From contig CBDCYP010000002.1 of NCBI GenBank assembly GCA_965224235.1, positions 806,001-870,000 on the forward strand: a stretch of 64,000 nt of DNA, given 5' to 3'. The DNA comes from G958295935 sp965224235 (lineage in GTDB: Bacteria > Chloroflexota > Dehalococcoidia > Lucifugimonadales > Lucifugimonadaceae). Made by a program: the position numbers and the translations under genes. Every line of letters starts with the position of its first letter. The first letter of the stretch is position 1. Of this stretch, positions 9,697 to 18,530 are shown in pieces. Below the pieces are notes generated by a model. The model was not told the origin of the DNA, did no database searches, and saw nothing but the letters and a program-made list of their open reading frames with translations.

Positions 9697-10608
9697 ATGG
9701 AGTTGAACTGGATCGCCGCGGCGTTGGCGAGCACGATCATTTATGCGGGCGTGACGATCGGCGACAAGCTGATCCTGACTCGTCTGGGGATTCGTCTGCC
9801 GGCTTTCTACGTCTTCACCGGCGCGAATCAGGCCATTATCTCTCTGTTCATATTGGCGTTCGATCCGCCTCGCGGCGTGCCGCTATCCGCCGCCCTGGCG
9901 GGATTTGGCGGCGGCGCGTTTTGGGGAGCGGGACTCACGCTAATGTTCTGGGGACTCACACGGGAGCAGGTGTCGAGAGTCGCTCCGGTCTGGCACACGT
10001 CGCCCATATTCGTTGCCATCGTGGCGGTGTTCGTTCTTGGCGAGTCGCTGGGCTGGCTGCACTGGTTCGCCATTGCGCTGGTCGTGTTTGGCGCAATCGC
10101 AATATCGGTACGCGGCAGCGAGTTAGGTATTGGGTTCAGCATCCGACCCACGTTATTGGTGATTCTCCTGGGCGCCATCCTGATCGGCATGGGCCAACTA
10201 CTGCTGAAGGAGGCATCGGCTGACCAATCCGTGTGGAGCCTGATGGCGTTCCGCGGTTTGGGTCTGTTTACCGCTATGTTCGTGCCGTTCGCGAGGCCGC
10301 GTGTCGTGGGGGAACTGGTCCGCTTTCTCAAGTCGCCTTTCAGGGCCGGAGCGATCGTATTGAACGATGCCGTTGGGCCTTTCGCTGGAAATCTGCTGCT
10401 GCTTTGGGCCATAACCGCGGGCCCGATCTCGCTCGTGAGCGGTGTTGTGGCGTCCCGTCCTATATTCGTCCTGGCCGGTACCATCGCCATCGGTCTCTTG
10501 GCCAAGCGCCTGCTGTCGGATGAGGAGATAACCCGGTCGGACGTGGCGCTCAAGGCGACGGCGACGGCTGCTGTGGTTGCGGGAGTTGCGATAATTGCGG
10601 TGGCGTGA
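9697..10608 (+). CDS. DMT-superfamily (EamA) transporter
   Basis: About 303 residues with ten predicted membrane helices arranged as two repeated five-helix EamA halves. The first half contains FWGAGLTLMFWGLTREQVS and the second LLLWAITAGPISLVSG, the family's typical end-of-helix glycine/serine patterns. Members export metabolites such as amino acids, or exchange sugar phosphates. The substrate is unknown. The preceding TTG (9694) is an alternative start directly before the ATG. It stands alone between the ATPase fragment and a small hypothetical gene. Confidence 0.85.
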   Translation: MELNWIAAALASTIIYAGVTIGDKLILTRLGIRLPAFYVFTGANQAIISLFILAFDPPRGVPLSAALAGFGGGAFWGAGLTLMFWGLTREQVSRVAPVWHTSPIFVAIVAVFVLGESLGWLHWFAIALVVFGAIAISVRGSELGIGFSIRPTLLVILLGAILIGMGQLLLKEASADQSVWSLMAFRGLGLFTAMFVPFARPRVVGELVRFLKSPFRAGAIVLNDAVGPFAGNLLLLWAITAGPISLVSGVVASRPIFVLAGTIAIGLLAKRLLSDEEITRSDVALKATATAAVVAGVAIIAVA

Positions 10609-10716
10609 CGCCGAAATCGCGTCTTCAGTAGGAGATGCCCCGGCGGGCTGATTTGGCCGACATGGGCCAAAGGGTCCCGATGGGCCTGAAATCTGCAGCG
10701 AGAAAAGGACGAATAG

Positions 10717-11016
10717 ATGATTATCGTGAGACGTACTTACTTGCCGTTGCCCGGCAAGGGCGGTGGGTTGCTGGGACTTGTGAAGCAGGCGGCCGACGCC
10801 GTGGCCGAGGCCGGTTTCGACCGGCCGACCGTTTTGCGGGGCTGGCACGGCAAGCACGGGGCCATCCAGACGGAGCAGGTCTGGCAGGATATCGCCGCCT
10901 ATGAGGCGTCCCGCAGCGTGGTGCGGCGAACGCCCGGTATTACAAGTGTGTTCGGGGAGATATACCCACTGCTGGCGGAGACGCACACGACGGCTGTGTT
11001 CGAGGTGGTGGAGTGA
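10717..11016 (+). CDS. Small hypothetical protein, possible dimeric alpha/beta-barrel fold
   Basis: 99 residues beginning IIVRRTYLPLPGKGGGLL and ending AVFEVVE. The alternating pattern of a beta strand (RRTYLPL), an amphipathic helix (GLLGLVKQAADAVAEAGF), strands around TVLRGWHG and TTAVFEVVE, and a helix in IAAYEAS is what small ferredoxin-like dimeric barrel proteins show. I do not recognise a named family. AAAGGAC lies upstream of the ATG. Flanked by the transporter gene and, convergently, dinB. Confidence 0.55.
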   Translation: MIIVRRTYLPLPGKGGGLLGLVKQAADAVAEAGFDRPTVLRGWHGKHGAIQTEQVWQDIAAYEASRSVVRRTPGITSVFGEIYPLLAETHTTAVFEVVE

Positions 11017-11094
11017 TGTCTGGCTGACCGCGCCGTTCCACTAGCGCGCGCAGGACGCGTCCCATTATGACTTCAGGAAGAATTGGCCGCGGGG

Positions 11095-11637
11095 CTAGGC
11101 GATAGGGAGGGTCATGCCGGTGCCGGGTGGCAGGTCCCATTGCGGGTCTTGCAGGCCGCGGAGGAAGTCGATTTGGCCGTGGTGGTTGTTTTTGTGGGTG
11201 ATCTGGTGGCGGAGAGCCTGGCCGACTGATACGCCCCGTCGATAAGTCTCAGGCGCTTCGGCGAGTCGGTCGTCGGAAAGGGTCGCAAGGTAGCCGCTCG
11301 TCTGCAGGTGCGCGGCCTTGTGGTAACCGATGAGGGTGTCGATGGACGGGATGGCGAGACTCCGCAGGCCCATCCTGTCGCCCGGGTCGGGCATTTCGTG
11401 GGGCTGGCCGAATCGTTCGTACCAACCCTCCGACTCCCACAAGTCGGCGGCGCCACCGGTCAATTGGTTGATCATCCTGTCCTCACCCCTGGCGACGTGC
11501 CACAGAATGAAGCCGATGTTGTTGGCATATGGGGCCGGACGCCACACGACCTGCTCCTGTGTCAGCCCGTCGCACGTCGCCAGCAGGCGCACGTGAACCT
11601 GGTCGAGGCTATCCCTTATGAATGTGATTGTGTCCAT
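11095..11637 (-). CDS. DinB-family protein
   Basis: 180-residue four-helix-bundle protein of the DinB/YfiT type, many of which are metal-dependent thiol (bacillithiol or mycothiol) transferases or hydrolases. The three expected metal-ligand histidines are present: one in FILWHVARGED and two in ITHKNNHHGQIDFLRG. The length fits the family. The biological substrate is unknown. Convergent to the small hypothetical gene upstream; the first IS copy lies beyond its start. Confidence 0.8.
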   Translation of the reverse strand: MDTITFIRDSLDQVHVRLLATCDGLTQEQVVWRPAPYANNIGFILWHVARGEDRMINQLTGGAADLWESEGWYERFGQPHEMPDPGDRMGLRSLAIPSIDTLIGYHKAAHLQTSGYLATLSDDRLAEAPETYRRGVSVGQALRHQITHKNNHHGQIDFLRGLQDPQWDLPPGTGMTLPIA

Positions 11638-11800
11638 GTGACCTCTGGGTCAGGACCCTTCCTGAGGGGTTCCGTTACGCCGACGCGTCCCCTCCTGTTG
11701 TGAACGCAGGGTCGTAGAGGGTGTCCAATGTCCCTTACCGCTTGCGGTATGCCCTTGCGCAAGGCAACGCGATGCGAGGGATGCCCCAATGTCACCCTGA

Positions 11801-13440
11801 GCGCCTGTGAATAAATCATTTATGCTCCTATGGTATTGAGAGGCTGATTGCTGGACAACGATATTGGGCAGCCATATCGGCGAGGTGAACACATGAGTGA
11901 AGAGACGCTGTTTGAACTTCCGGCCATCGAGGAGAAGCGAGCGCCTGCGCCAACGAGTCCGGGTGAGGCCCGGGTGCTGCGGCCGGTGCGGAATCAGCCT
12001 GAGTGGGCGGTATTGGACCTGGAATCTCGGTTGCCTCAAGAGCATCGGGCCCGTGTTATATGGAGCTTTTTGGAGAGGTTGGACCTGTCGGCCTTTTATG
12101 CGCCGGTCAAGGCGGTGGAGAACCGGCCAGGCCGCCCAACGACAGACCCCAAAGCGCTGCTGGCGTTGTGGCTTCTGGCCACGGTTGACGGTATAGGGAG
12201 CGCCCGCCGGCTGGCGCGTTTGTGCGAAGAGCACGACGCCTACCGCTGGATGAGGGGGAACGTACCTGTCAACTATCACATGCTCTCTGACTTCCGGGTA
12301 GCCCACCAGGAGGCGCTGGACGGCCTTTTGACCCAGATCATAGGTTCTCTGATGGCCGCAGGGGCGGTCCTGCTGGAGCGTGTGGCTCAAGACGGGATGC
12401 GGGTGAGGGCGAGCGCCGGCGCCGCGTCCTTTCGCGGCGCGCAGGGATTGAAGAGGTGCATGGAGGAGGCGCGGGCGCAGGTGGAGCGGCTGGCGCAGGA
12501 GCGGGAGCGTCCCGATTCCGGTGTGACGCGGCGTGAACGTGCGGCGCGGGAGCGTGCGGCGCGAGAGCGGGAGGAACGGGTCCGGGAGGCGCTGTCGTAC
12601 TTGCCCCGGGCACAAGCGAAGAAGGAACGCCAACAGCACACCAAGGCGAAGGCTCAGCGTCCCAAGGTTACGAAGGCGCGGGTATCCACCACAGACCCCC
12701 AGGCAACGGTGATGAAGATGCCGGATGGCGGCTTCCGGCCAGCCTGCAATATCGAACTGGCCACTGATAGCGCCAACGGGATCATCGTCGGAGTAGGGGT
12801 CACATCGTCGGGTACGGACGCAGGGCAAGCGGCGCCCATGGAGGAACAACTGGTCAGGCGGACGGGCCGGCGCCCTGACTCCTACCTGATGGACGGGGGC
12901 TTCGCTACCCGGGAGGACATCACCGCTCTGGAGCAACGTGGGGTGAGTGTGTATGCGCCGGTGAGGTTGCCCCGGAACAAGCCCGAACGGGAGCGTTACG
13001 ATCCCCGCTACGGGGACGGGCCGGACGTGGCAAGGTGGCGTCAACGGATGGCCACCGGCGAGGCCAAAGCCATATACAGGCAGCGGGCGTCTGTAGCCGA
13101 GTGGACGAACGCCCAGGTGCGTCTTCACGGAGTGAGCCAATTCAACGTACGGGGACTTGCCAAAATCACCAGCGTAATGCTCCTTGTCGCCGTGGCCCAC
13201 AACCTCCTGCGTTGGGAGGCGTTCATGGCGTAGGCAGACACGGGGGTTAAGCAGGCACAGCCGATAAGCTCCGGACCAGTCAATCCGGATTCCCTAGTGA
13301 ATTCGCCCGGAAAGCGGCCAATGCTGTCCCGCAATTCTGCCTCCCTCAACAAGCGCCCGCCCCGGTGAAACTTCCCAATGGCGCTTTCCGCCACCAACAT
13401 GCCGCCTAACAACAACAGAACCCAAAAAACTCACAGCCTC
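11801..13440 (+). mobile_element. IS1182-like insertion sequence, copy 1 (1640 bp)
   Basis: Complete element identified by alignment with the copies at 38053 and 49857. The ends are imperfect inverted repeats: GCGCCTGTGA on the left (GAGCCTGTGA in the other copies) and TCACAGCCTC on the right. TGA precedes the left end and TGA follows the right end, consistent with a 3-bp duplication (or TGAG, 4 bp). Joining the flanks recreates CACCCTGAGCGAAGTCGAAG, a dispersed intergenic repeat. About 200 bp of non-coding DNA follow the transposase inside the element. Confidence 0.9.
11893..13233 (+). CDS. IS1182-family DDE transposase, copy 1
   Basis: 446 residues from the ATG at 11893, which has GAGGTG upstream. 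The longer frame from TTG 11848 lies within the IS left end and is not favoured. DDE candidates: D in VAQDGMRVRASAG, D in TSSGTDAGQAAPME and E in SVAEWTNAQVRLHG, followed by the family-typical FNVRGLAKITSVMLLVAVAHNL. The N-terminal DUF772-like part reads TTDPKALLALWLLATVDGIG. The middle contains an Arg/Glu-rich helix (ERAARERAARERE). The copy at 49949 is identical at protein level. A 516-codon antisense frame is a by-product of GC-rich codons. Confidence 0.9.
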   Translation: MSEETLFELPAIEEKRAPAPTSPGEARVLRPVRNQPEWAVLDLESRLPQEHRARVIWSFLERLDLSAFYAPVKAVENRPGRPTTDPKALLALWLLATVDGIGSARRLARLCEEHDAYRWMRGNVPVNYHMLSDFRVAHQEALDGLLTQIIGSLMAAGAVLLERVAQDGMRVRASAGAASFRGAQGLKRCMEEARAQVERLAQERERPDSGVTRRERAARERAAREREERVREALSYLPRAQAKKERQQHTKAKAQRPKVTKARVSTTDPQATVMKMPDGGFRPACNIELATDSANGIIVGVGVTSSGTDAGQAAPMEEQLVRRTGRRPDSYLMDGGFATREDITALEQRGVSVYAPVRLPRNKPERERYDPRYGDGPDVARWRQRMATGEAKAIYRQRASVAEWTNAQVRLHGVSQFNVRGLAKITSVMLLVAVAHNLLRWEAFMA

Positions 13441-13675
13441 TGAGCGAAGTCGAAGAGTCTGGATCAGGGGGGCGGACCATTCTGGCTGGCAGACGTTAGA
13501 TTCTTCAGCTTCGCTCAGAATGACAAAGGGAATGGCTCAGACCTGTAGATGTCAACTAATTCGTTGGCAGGCATTTACGCTCCGCTCCGGCGGCGCTTTT
13601 TTTGGACACCCTCCAAGCCGCTAGCCAACAGTCCCATACCTGCGGACGAAAAGACAACACGGTGGGTTTTGCCGA
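13441..13675. repeat. Dispersed-repeat patch right of IS copy 1
   Basis: Right half of the interrupted CACCCTGAGCGAAGTCGAAG repeat (13441-13462), then an inverted piece (TTCTTCAGCTTCGCTCAGAA) near 13502, then a CGCTCCGGCGGCGC piece with TTTGGACACC near 13580-13615 that matches the one near 2785. No gene. Confidence 0.6.
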
Positions 13676-14830
13676 TCAGCCCCCAATGACCTCATCGGCT
13701 GGGGTTGGCAGGCTTCTCGTCGGGTAGTGGCGGTACGCGAAGTTTTCGAGCGTGGCTTCGTCGATGTCCACGCCGAGGCCGGGCGTGTCGGGCAGGGTGA
13801 TGAAACCGTCCTCGGGCAGTAACTGGTTCGATATCTGTGCGCCGACCTCGGCGAACCGAACAAAGTATTCGGTTATCAGGAAGTTGGGCATCACGGCGGA
13901 TGCGTGCACCGTAGACGCCAACGCCATGACCGTCGAGTTGTAGTTGTGTGGCGACACGGCCACGTAGTGCGGCTCGGCCATCGCGGCGATCTCCTTCAAC
14001 TCCAGAATGCCGCCTGTGTTCGCCACGTCGGGGTTGATGATGTCCGCAGCTCGTTTCTCGAATACCTGTACAAACCCGGCCTTGCCGTAGATCGCCTCGC
14101 CGGTGACGACGGGTATCGATATCTGCTGACGAATCTCGGCCAGCGCGTCGAGGTTCTCTGACGGGCACGGCTCCTCGAACCAGAAAGGCCGCACCTCGGC
14201 GATCTGCTCGGCCAGCCGAACGGCGTACATCGGGGCGAGCCGCCGGTGAATCTCAATGAGCATGTCCACGTCCGGCCCCACGACCTCTCGCACCCTGCGG
14301 ACCTTCTTTGCCGCCTCGTCGATCATCTTTGAATCCCCGTATGACCGCCACGGCCCCGCAATAGCGTCGAACTTGAGCGCCGTGAAGCCGTTTTCGACCA
14401 CCCGTTCGGCCATCCTGGCGAAATCGTCCTCCGTCTCGGCGCCCCAGTACCAGCCGTTCGCATATACACGCACCCGGTCCCTGCACGCCCCGCCGAGCAA
14501 CCTGTACACTGGCTCTCCGACGGCCTTGCCAACGATGTCCCATAACGCCTGCTCGACGCCGCTGATGGCGCTGAATATCTCCATCGACCCGCGCCGCTGC
14601 CCGTAGTCGTCGTACGCTATCTGCGTGAAGTGCTTGATGTTGAACGGGTCGCGGCCGACCAGGAACCGCTCGATCTCCTCGACGTGGATCGCCGTGGTGC
14701 GGTCCCGGTCCGCCTGTGTGTAGGCTTCCCCCCAGCCGTAGATGCCTGAGTCGGTCTCCACTTTTACGAATAGCCAGTTTTTGCGCCACCCCGGGTGGAC
14801 GAGGTACGGCTTGACGGACGTTATCTTCAT
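13676..14830 (-). CDS. Enolase-superfamily dehydratase (galactonate dehydratase-like), paralogue 2
   Basis: 384 residues. Capping domain (SGIYGWGEAYTQ) and barrel motifs: K153-x-D155 (ALKFDA), E193-I-H195 (LIEIHRR), E219 (WFEEP), E245 (VVTGEA), and H295 (SPHNYNS). The xEIHRR plus SPHN pattern is that of DgoD-type acid-sugar dehydratases, though the first metal ligand is E where D is usual. The C-terminal DTPGLGVDIDE is family-typical. Expected reaction is dehydration of a C5/C6 sugar acid to a 2-keto-3-deoxy acid. Transcribed away from thpR. Confidence 0.85.
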   Translation of the reverse strand: MKITSVKPYLVHPGWRKNWLFVKVETDSGIYGWGEAYTQADRDRTTAIHVEEIERFLVGRDPFNIKHFTQIAYDDYGQRRGSMEIFSAISGVEQALWDIVGKAVGEPVYRLLGGACRDRVRVYANGWYWGAETEDDFARMAERVVENGFTALKFDAIAGPWRSYGDSKMIDEAAKKVRRVREVVGPDVDMLIEIHRRLAPMYAVRLAEQIAEVRPFWFEEPCPSENLDALAEIRQQISIPVVTGEAIYGKAGFVQVFEKRAADIINPDVANTGGILELKEIAAMAEPHYVAVSPHNYNSTVMALASTVHASAVMPNFLITEYFVRFAEVGAQISNQLLPEDGFITLPDTPGLGVDIDEATLENFAYRHYPTRSLPTPADEVIGG

Positions 14831-14964
14831 GCGTGTTTCTTTCTGCGAGAATACTTTGAGCGCAGGCTGACGTTATCGCCGAACGCAGTTTAAAGCCACT
14901 CCACGGGAACATACTCATCACATCCGAACAGTCTGACATCCAGGCGGTCGAAAATCTCTCACGC

Positions 14965-15567
14965 TTGGCCGAGCATGCCTACGAGGGCGAGACCTGGCGA
15001 ACATTCGTAGCTCTGGAACTCCCGTCTAGGGTTCGACGCAATTTGGTTTCTCTCAGCGATCAGGTTCCATCCCGTTGGCGACGGCACGTCCGGTGGGTCG
15101 GCACGTCGGAAATCCACCTAACGTTAAAGTTTCTCGGCGAGGTCGATCCGTCCTATCTTGTGGACATGGCCCTTTTGATGAGGGACGCGGCCAGAGAGTC
15201 GTCTCAGTTCGATCTGATTCTCGACAAAACAGGCGCGTTTCCGTCGCCTCGTCGACCCAACACGCTGTGGGTTGGATTCGGCGGCGAGGTCCAACGGCTG
15301 ATGCGCCTGCAGGCCCGGATCGAGGGTTCGATGATCTACGCCGGGGTCGACGTGGACCGATGGCGTTTCCACCCTCACGTTACGATTGGCCGCCTGCGCC
15401 GCGGGCCGTCAGCATACATGGCCGGCGAGATCGGCTATTCGTGGATCGACGCCTGGCTGCCTGAGCGCGGCTTCGACGTGCACGTCACCCGAATCACCCT
15501 GTTCCGCAGCCATCTGGGGTTCGGAGGCGCCAGATACGAGCCGTTGTTCACCGCGCCCATGGCGTGA
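14965..15567 (+). CDS. thpR: RNA 2',3'-cyclic phosphodiesterase (ThpR/LigT)
   Basis: 200 residues of the 2H phosphoesterase family. The two catalytic H-x-T-x motifs are present: H51-L-T-L (EIHLTLKFLGEV) and H138-V-T-I (FHPHVTIGRLR). These enzymes hydrolyse 2',3'-cyclic RNA ends. The start is a TTG; the conserved part begins at WRTFVALELP about ten residues later, so a start slightly upstream or downstream is possible. Divergent from the dehydratase gene, and followed by degraded transposase DNA. Confidence 0.85.
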   Translation: MAEHAYEGETWRTFVALELPSRVRRNLVSLSDQVPSRWRRHVRWVGTSEIHLTLKFLGEVDPSYLVDMALLMRDAARESSQFDLILDKTGAFPSPRRPNTLWVGFGGEVQRLMRLQARIEGSMIYAGVDVDRWRFHPHVTIGRLRRGPSAYMAGEIGYSWIDAWLPERGFDVHVTRITLFRSHLGFGGARYEPLFTAPMA

Positions 15568-15609
15568 TCAGTAGGGGCGCCCACAAGGAGCTTGATGCTC
15601 CTATAGAAG

Positions 15610-15750
15610 TCAAGCCGTGGTTTGAACTGTTTGGGCCGAGGTCCGAAGGGCAGAGAAGACTTCGCGAGCTACGTAGCGTTTGAGGCAACGGATGATCTCC
15701 GCTTTGCTCATCCCCTCAATGGTGCGGCGCCGCATGTAGGACTGGGTTCG
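15610..15750 (-). pseudogene. C-terminal scrap of an IS110-type transposase
   Basis: About 46 codons ending at 15610. They encode RRRTIEGMSKAEIIRCLKRY followed by VAREVF, the typical last helix region of IS110-family transposases. Nothing upstream in the frame continues the similarity. An N-terminal IS110 piece on the same strand lies at 19452-19856; the two could be ends of one dispersed element. Confidence 0.55.
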
Positions 15751-15912
15751 CGGACGCGTACCCGGATGGTTTGGACCGGGAGGGTTGGGCCGGGCTTGGG
15801 GTCGATGCAAGCGGGGACCCTATGGGAGCGCCGGCCTATCACCCCTACCGCTGTTGAGCGTGTGGCTTTACGGCTTCACGGGCGGCGTGCGCCCGACCCG
15901 CAACCGGGTCCG

Positions 15913-16563
15913 ATGCTGGAGAAGGCGGAGAGGACGTTGGCCGATGCGGGCTGTCACTACGGGAGCAATCCGGAGGAATGCGCCCGCATCGGCCAACGGG
16001 TGGTCATGCCGGAGCCGCAGGGGCGGGCGCTGGAGAGCCCGTATCACAATGACCGTTTCGCCTGCCCCGAGACGAGCGGCAGCTACCGTTGCCCCGAGGG
16101 ACAAACTGCTGCGCTTCACCCGTATCAAGCGCACTGGCCAGACCCTGATGCGGCTCTACCGGGCCTCACGGGCCGTGTTGCAGGTCCTGCCCTGCCTTCG
16201 GGGTCTGGTCGACGGACAGACGGCATGGGCGGGCGCTGGAGATAGACCCGCACGACGCAGCTCTGCGCCGCAGGGCCTGGATGTCCGCCGAAGAGGCCAA
16301 ACGCGCCTATAACCTATAAACAGAAGCTGGTCGAACCGGTCTTCGGGATCATCAAAGAGCAACAGCAAGCCCGGATATTCCTGTTGCGCGGCTTACCCAA
16401 CGTTGCGCCCGAGTGGACTCTGCTCGCCACAGCCTTCAACCTGAGCGCCCTGCGGGGATATGGCGGGATCATATGCCGGACCCTGAGTTCACAAACGAAT
16501 CGCAACGCCAAATCAGTGCGCTGCCGCGGGACACTGACATGTCTCCATTCAGGTACTGCGTAA
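15913..16563 (+). pseudogene. Degraded IS1182-type transposase, C-terminal half
   Basis: Pieces in three reading frames follow the order of an IS1182 transposase. Frame one has LEKAERTLADAGCHYGSNPE and a YRCPEG cysteine segment. A second frame has LRFTRIKRTGQ near 16110. A third has KQKLVEPVFGIIKEQQQARI then FLLRGLPNVAPEWTLLATAF with NLSALRG, ending at 16563. At least two frameshifts, and no N-terminal half. It is not a copy of the active IS at 11801, because that protein's tail is different in sequence. Confidence 0.75.
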
Positions 16564-16609
16564 AATGCCCGCCTGCGTGCTGAGGGCGATTGTTCCCGCA
16601 GGGGCTCTC

Positions 16610-17115
16610 TCAATCTTCCAGCGCATTCGACTGGCGCCGATGCGCTTGGCCCCAAACCCCGACCGCTTCTGAGACTGCGAGGTCCCTGACGTTCCCCTTG
16701 AGCCATCCAGAGGAGGGTAGACGTTCGGGAGGCCGGTTGATCATATGAGTAAAAAGGGCGTATTCGAACGATTCGGTTTGCAGGATCGCCTCTCGCAATA
16801 CCGAGCCGTCGAGAGTGTGCAACTCGGCCGGATAGACAAGGACTATGGCGGTTTCTATGGGCAGGCCCGTGTGCTGGACGACGCGGCCAAGGCATTCTAC
16901 GGCGTCCTTGTCAGCACCGGCGTGACTACTCAAGTCCGCCTCGATGACGACCGGCCAGCCGCTGGCCTCCTTGATCAGGACATCCGGCCGCCCGCCGCCT
17001 GACCTGTGAGGATGTGGCCTGTCCTCTCGGACCCCACGGTCCAGCTGCGGCGGAGACCATCGAGGACCTCTCCCAGAGCGACGTTGACGGTCTGCTCATG
17101 TGTCGAATTCGGCAT
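16610..17115 (-). pseudogene. Frameshifted N-terminal fragment of a PD-(D/E)XK nuclease/restriction-type protein
   Basis: Reading from the ATG at 17115 gives PNSTHEQTVNVALGEVLDGL, RRSWTVGSERTGHI, then a one-base shift near 16990-17000. After it comes GGRPDVLIKEASGWPVVIEAD, and on through YPAELHTLDGSVLREAI and LPSSGWLKGNVRDLA to a stop at 16610. PDVLI...VVIEAD has the spacing of a PD-(D/E)XK active site. Similar N-terminal domains occur in large restriction or helicase/methylase proteins. This copy is frameshifted and stops after about 170 residues, so it is a remnant. Family naming is from memory and tentative. Confidence 0.5.
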
Positions 17116-17282
17116 CGTGCGTTTTTACCCGGCCATCGGGGGCGGCCGGGTTTCGTCTGGCAGCAAACAGCGCCCGACAACCGCCCCATCGGGCAGGGCA
17201 GGACACGAGTTGTTCGGCGTTGGCGAGCGATGGCGGTTCCAGTCATGTGATTGGACGGTTTAGCGTGTATGGTTTGCAGGCC

Positions 17283-18530
17283 ATGGCTTCAGATCGATCA
17301 CTGCCAGATTTTGTTTGGCGACGCTCCAATGAGATTTCAGGGCGTGTCCGGGAAATTCGTGAGGACCTGCACGCCCATGCCGAGATTAGGTATCGAGAGT
17401 ATCGCACCGCGAAAGTGTGCGCCGACGAGCTCGAACGGCTGGGAATCGGGATACGTACCGGCGTGGGGCAAACGGGCGTCGTCGGCCTGCTGAGTGGGAG
17501 CGCTGCCGCCGACCGCGGCACGGTGGCGTTCAGGGCCGAGATGGACGCGCTGCCCATGGACGACACGTGCGGCACGTCGTATGAGTCGGTGAACCCCGGA
17601 GCGGCCCACCTGTGCGGCCACGATGGCCACGTTGCGGCGTTGCTTGGCGCGGCGCAGGTGCTCTCTGAACTGCGGGACGTAATTCCCGGCAACGTGAAAT
17701 TCCTGTTCGAACCGGCCGAGGAGATGACTCCACCGGGGGAGAAGATGGGCGCCAAGGCGATGATCGATGACGGGGCCTTGCAGGACCCGGAGCCGATCGC
17801 CGTGTTTGGATCGCATTTCTACCCCGATTGGCCGGCGGGATCGATCGCTCTACGGGCCGGGCCGGCGTTTGCGGGCAACGACAGCGTTCGACTCACCATC
17901 ACGGGCCGCGAGTCCCACGTGGCTGTGCCGCACAACGGTGTCGACGCCATAAACGTCGCGGGGCACGTCATCACTGCATTGCAGGGGTTGGCGTCGAGCT
18001 TCGACATCGGGGAAGCCTTGAGCATGCACTTCAGCACGATCAGCGGGGGACGTATGCCCAACCTGATTGCCGATAAAGTGGAGTTGGTGGGGACGTTCCG
18101 GGTATCCGACGAGGCGGTGCGCGATGAGATTCCCGGCAGGTTCGAGGACATGGTCCGCGGCGTATGCGCAGCGTTTGGCGCGACTTACGAGATGGACTAT
18201 AGGTCGCGTAATCTGCCGCCGGTCATCTCCACGCCGCACGAGGTGAATGTGATGCGGTCGGCCCTGCACGAGGTGTTGGGCGTGGAAAAGACGATTGAGA
18301 TGCGGCATCCGCGCCTTGCGGCAGACACGATGTTCAACTGGCTGCGACGCAAGCCGGGTGTGTTCTATATGGTCGGGACTGCGAGTGACGACCCGTCGAC
18401 GCATTACCCGTCCCATCACCAGCGCTTCGACATCGCGCCGGAGACGTGGCCGGCGGCTGTGTCGGCCATCGTGATGACGGCCATCCGGTATCTCGAACAG
18501 GCCGGGAAGGAAGCAGACAAGCAGGTATGA
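17283..18530 (+). CDS. M20-family amidohydrolase (N-acyl amino acid / hippurate hydrolase-like)
   Basis: 415 residues of the M20D type, which removes acyl groups from N-acyl amino acids or similar amides. Metal ligands visible: C111-G-H113-D-G-H116 (AHLCGHDGHVA), the E146-E147 pair (FEPAEE), and a late H in THYPSHHQRFDI. The dimerisation domain begins around residue 195 (DSVRLTITGRESH). The ATG at 17283 is chosen as start; the open frame runs upstream to 17100 without conserved sequence, and a GTG at 17265 is another option. Its stop overlaps the next gene's start by 4 nt, so the two are co-translated. Confidence 0.9.
   Translation: MASDRSLPDFVWRRSNEISGRVREIREDLHAHAEIRYREYRTAKVCADELERLGIGIRTGVGQTGVVGLLSGSAAADRGTVAFRAEMDALPMDDTCGTSYESVNPGAAHLCGHDGHVAALLGAAQVLSELRDVIPGNVKFLFEPAEEMTPPGEKMGAKAMIDDGALQDPEPIAVFGSHFYPDWPAGSIALRAGPAFAGNDSVRLTITGRESHVAVPHNGVDAINVAGHVITALQGLASSFDIGEALSMHFSTISGGRMPNLIADKVELVGTFRVSDEAVRDEIPGRFEDMVRGVCAAFGATYEMDYRSRNLPPVISTPHEVNVMRSALHEVLGVEKTIEMRHPRLAADTMFNWLRRKPGVFYMVGTASDDPSTHYPSHHQRFDIAPETWPAAVSAIVMTAIRYLEQAGKEADKQV

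Noticed and set aside
11650..13200. 516-codon minus-strand frame across the IS (also at 38013 and 49823)
   Set aside because: It is antisense to a transposase with clear DDE motifs, has no recognisable domain, and its length follows from GC-rich third positions.
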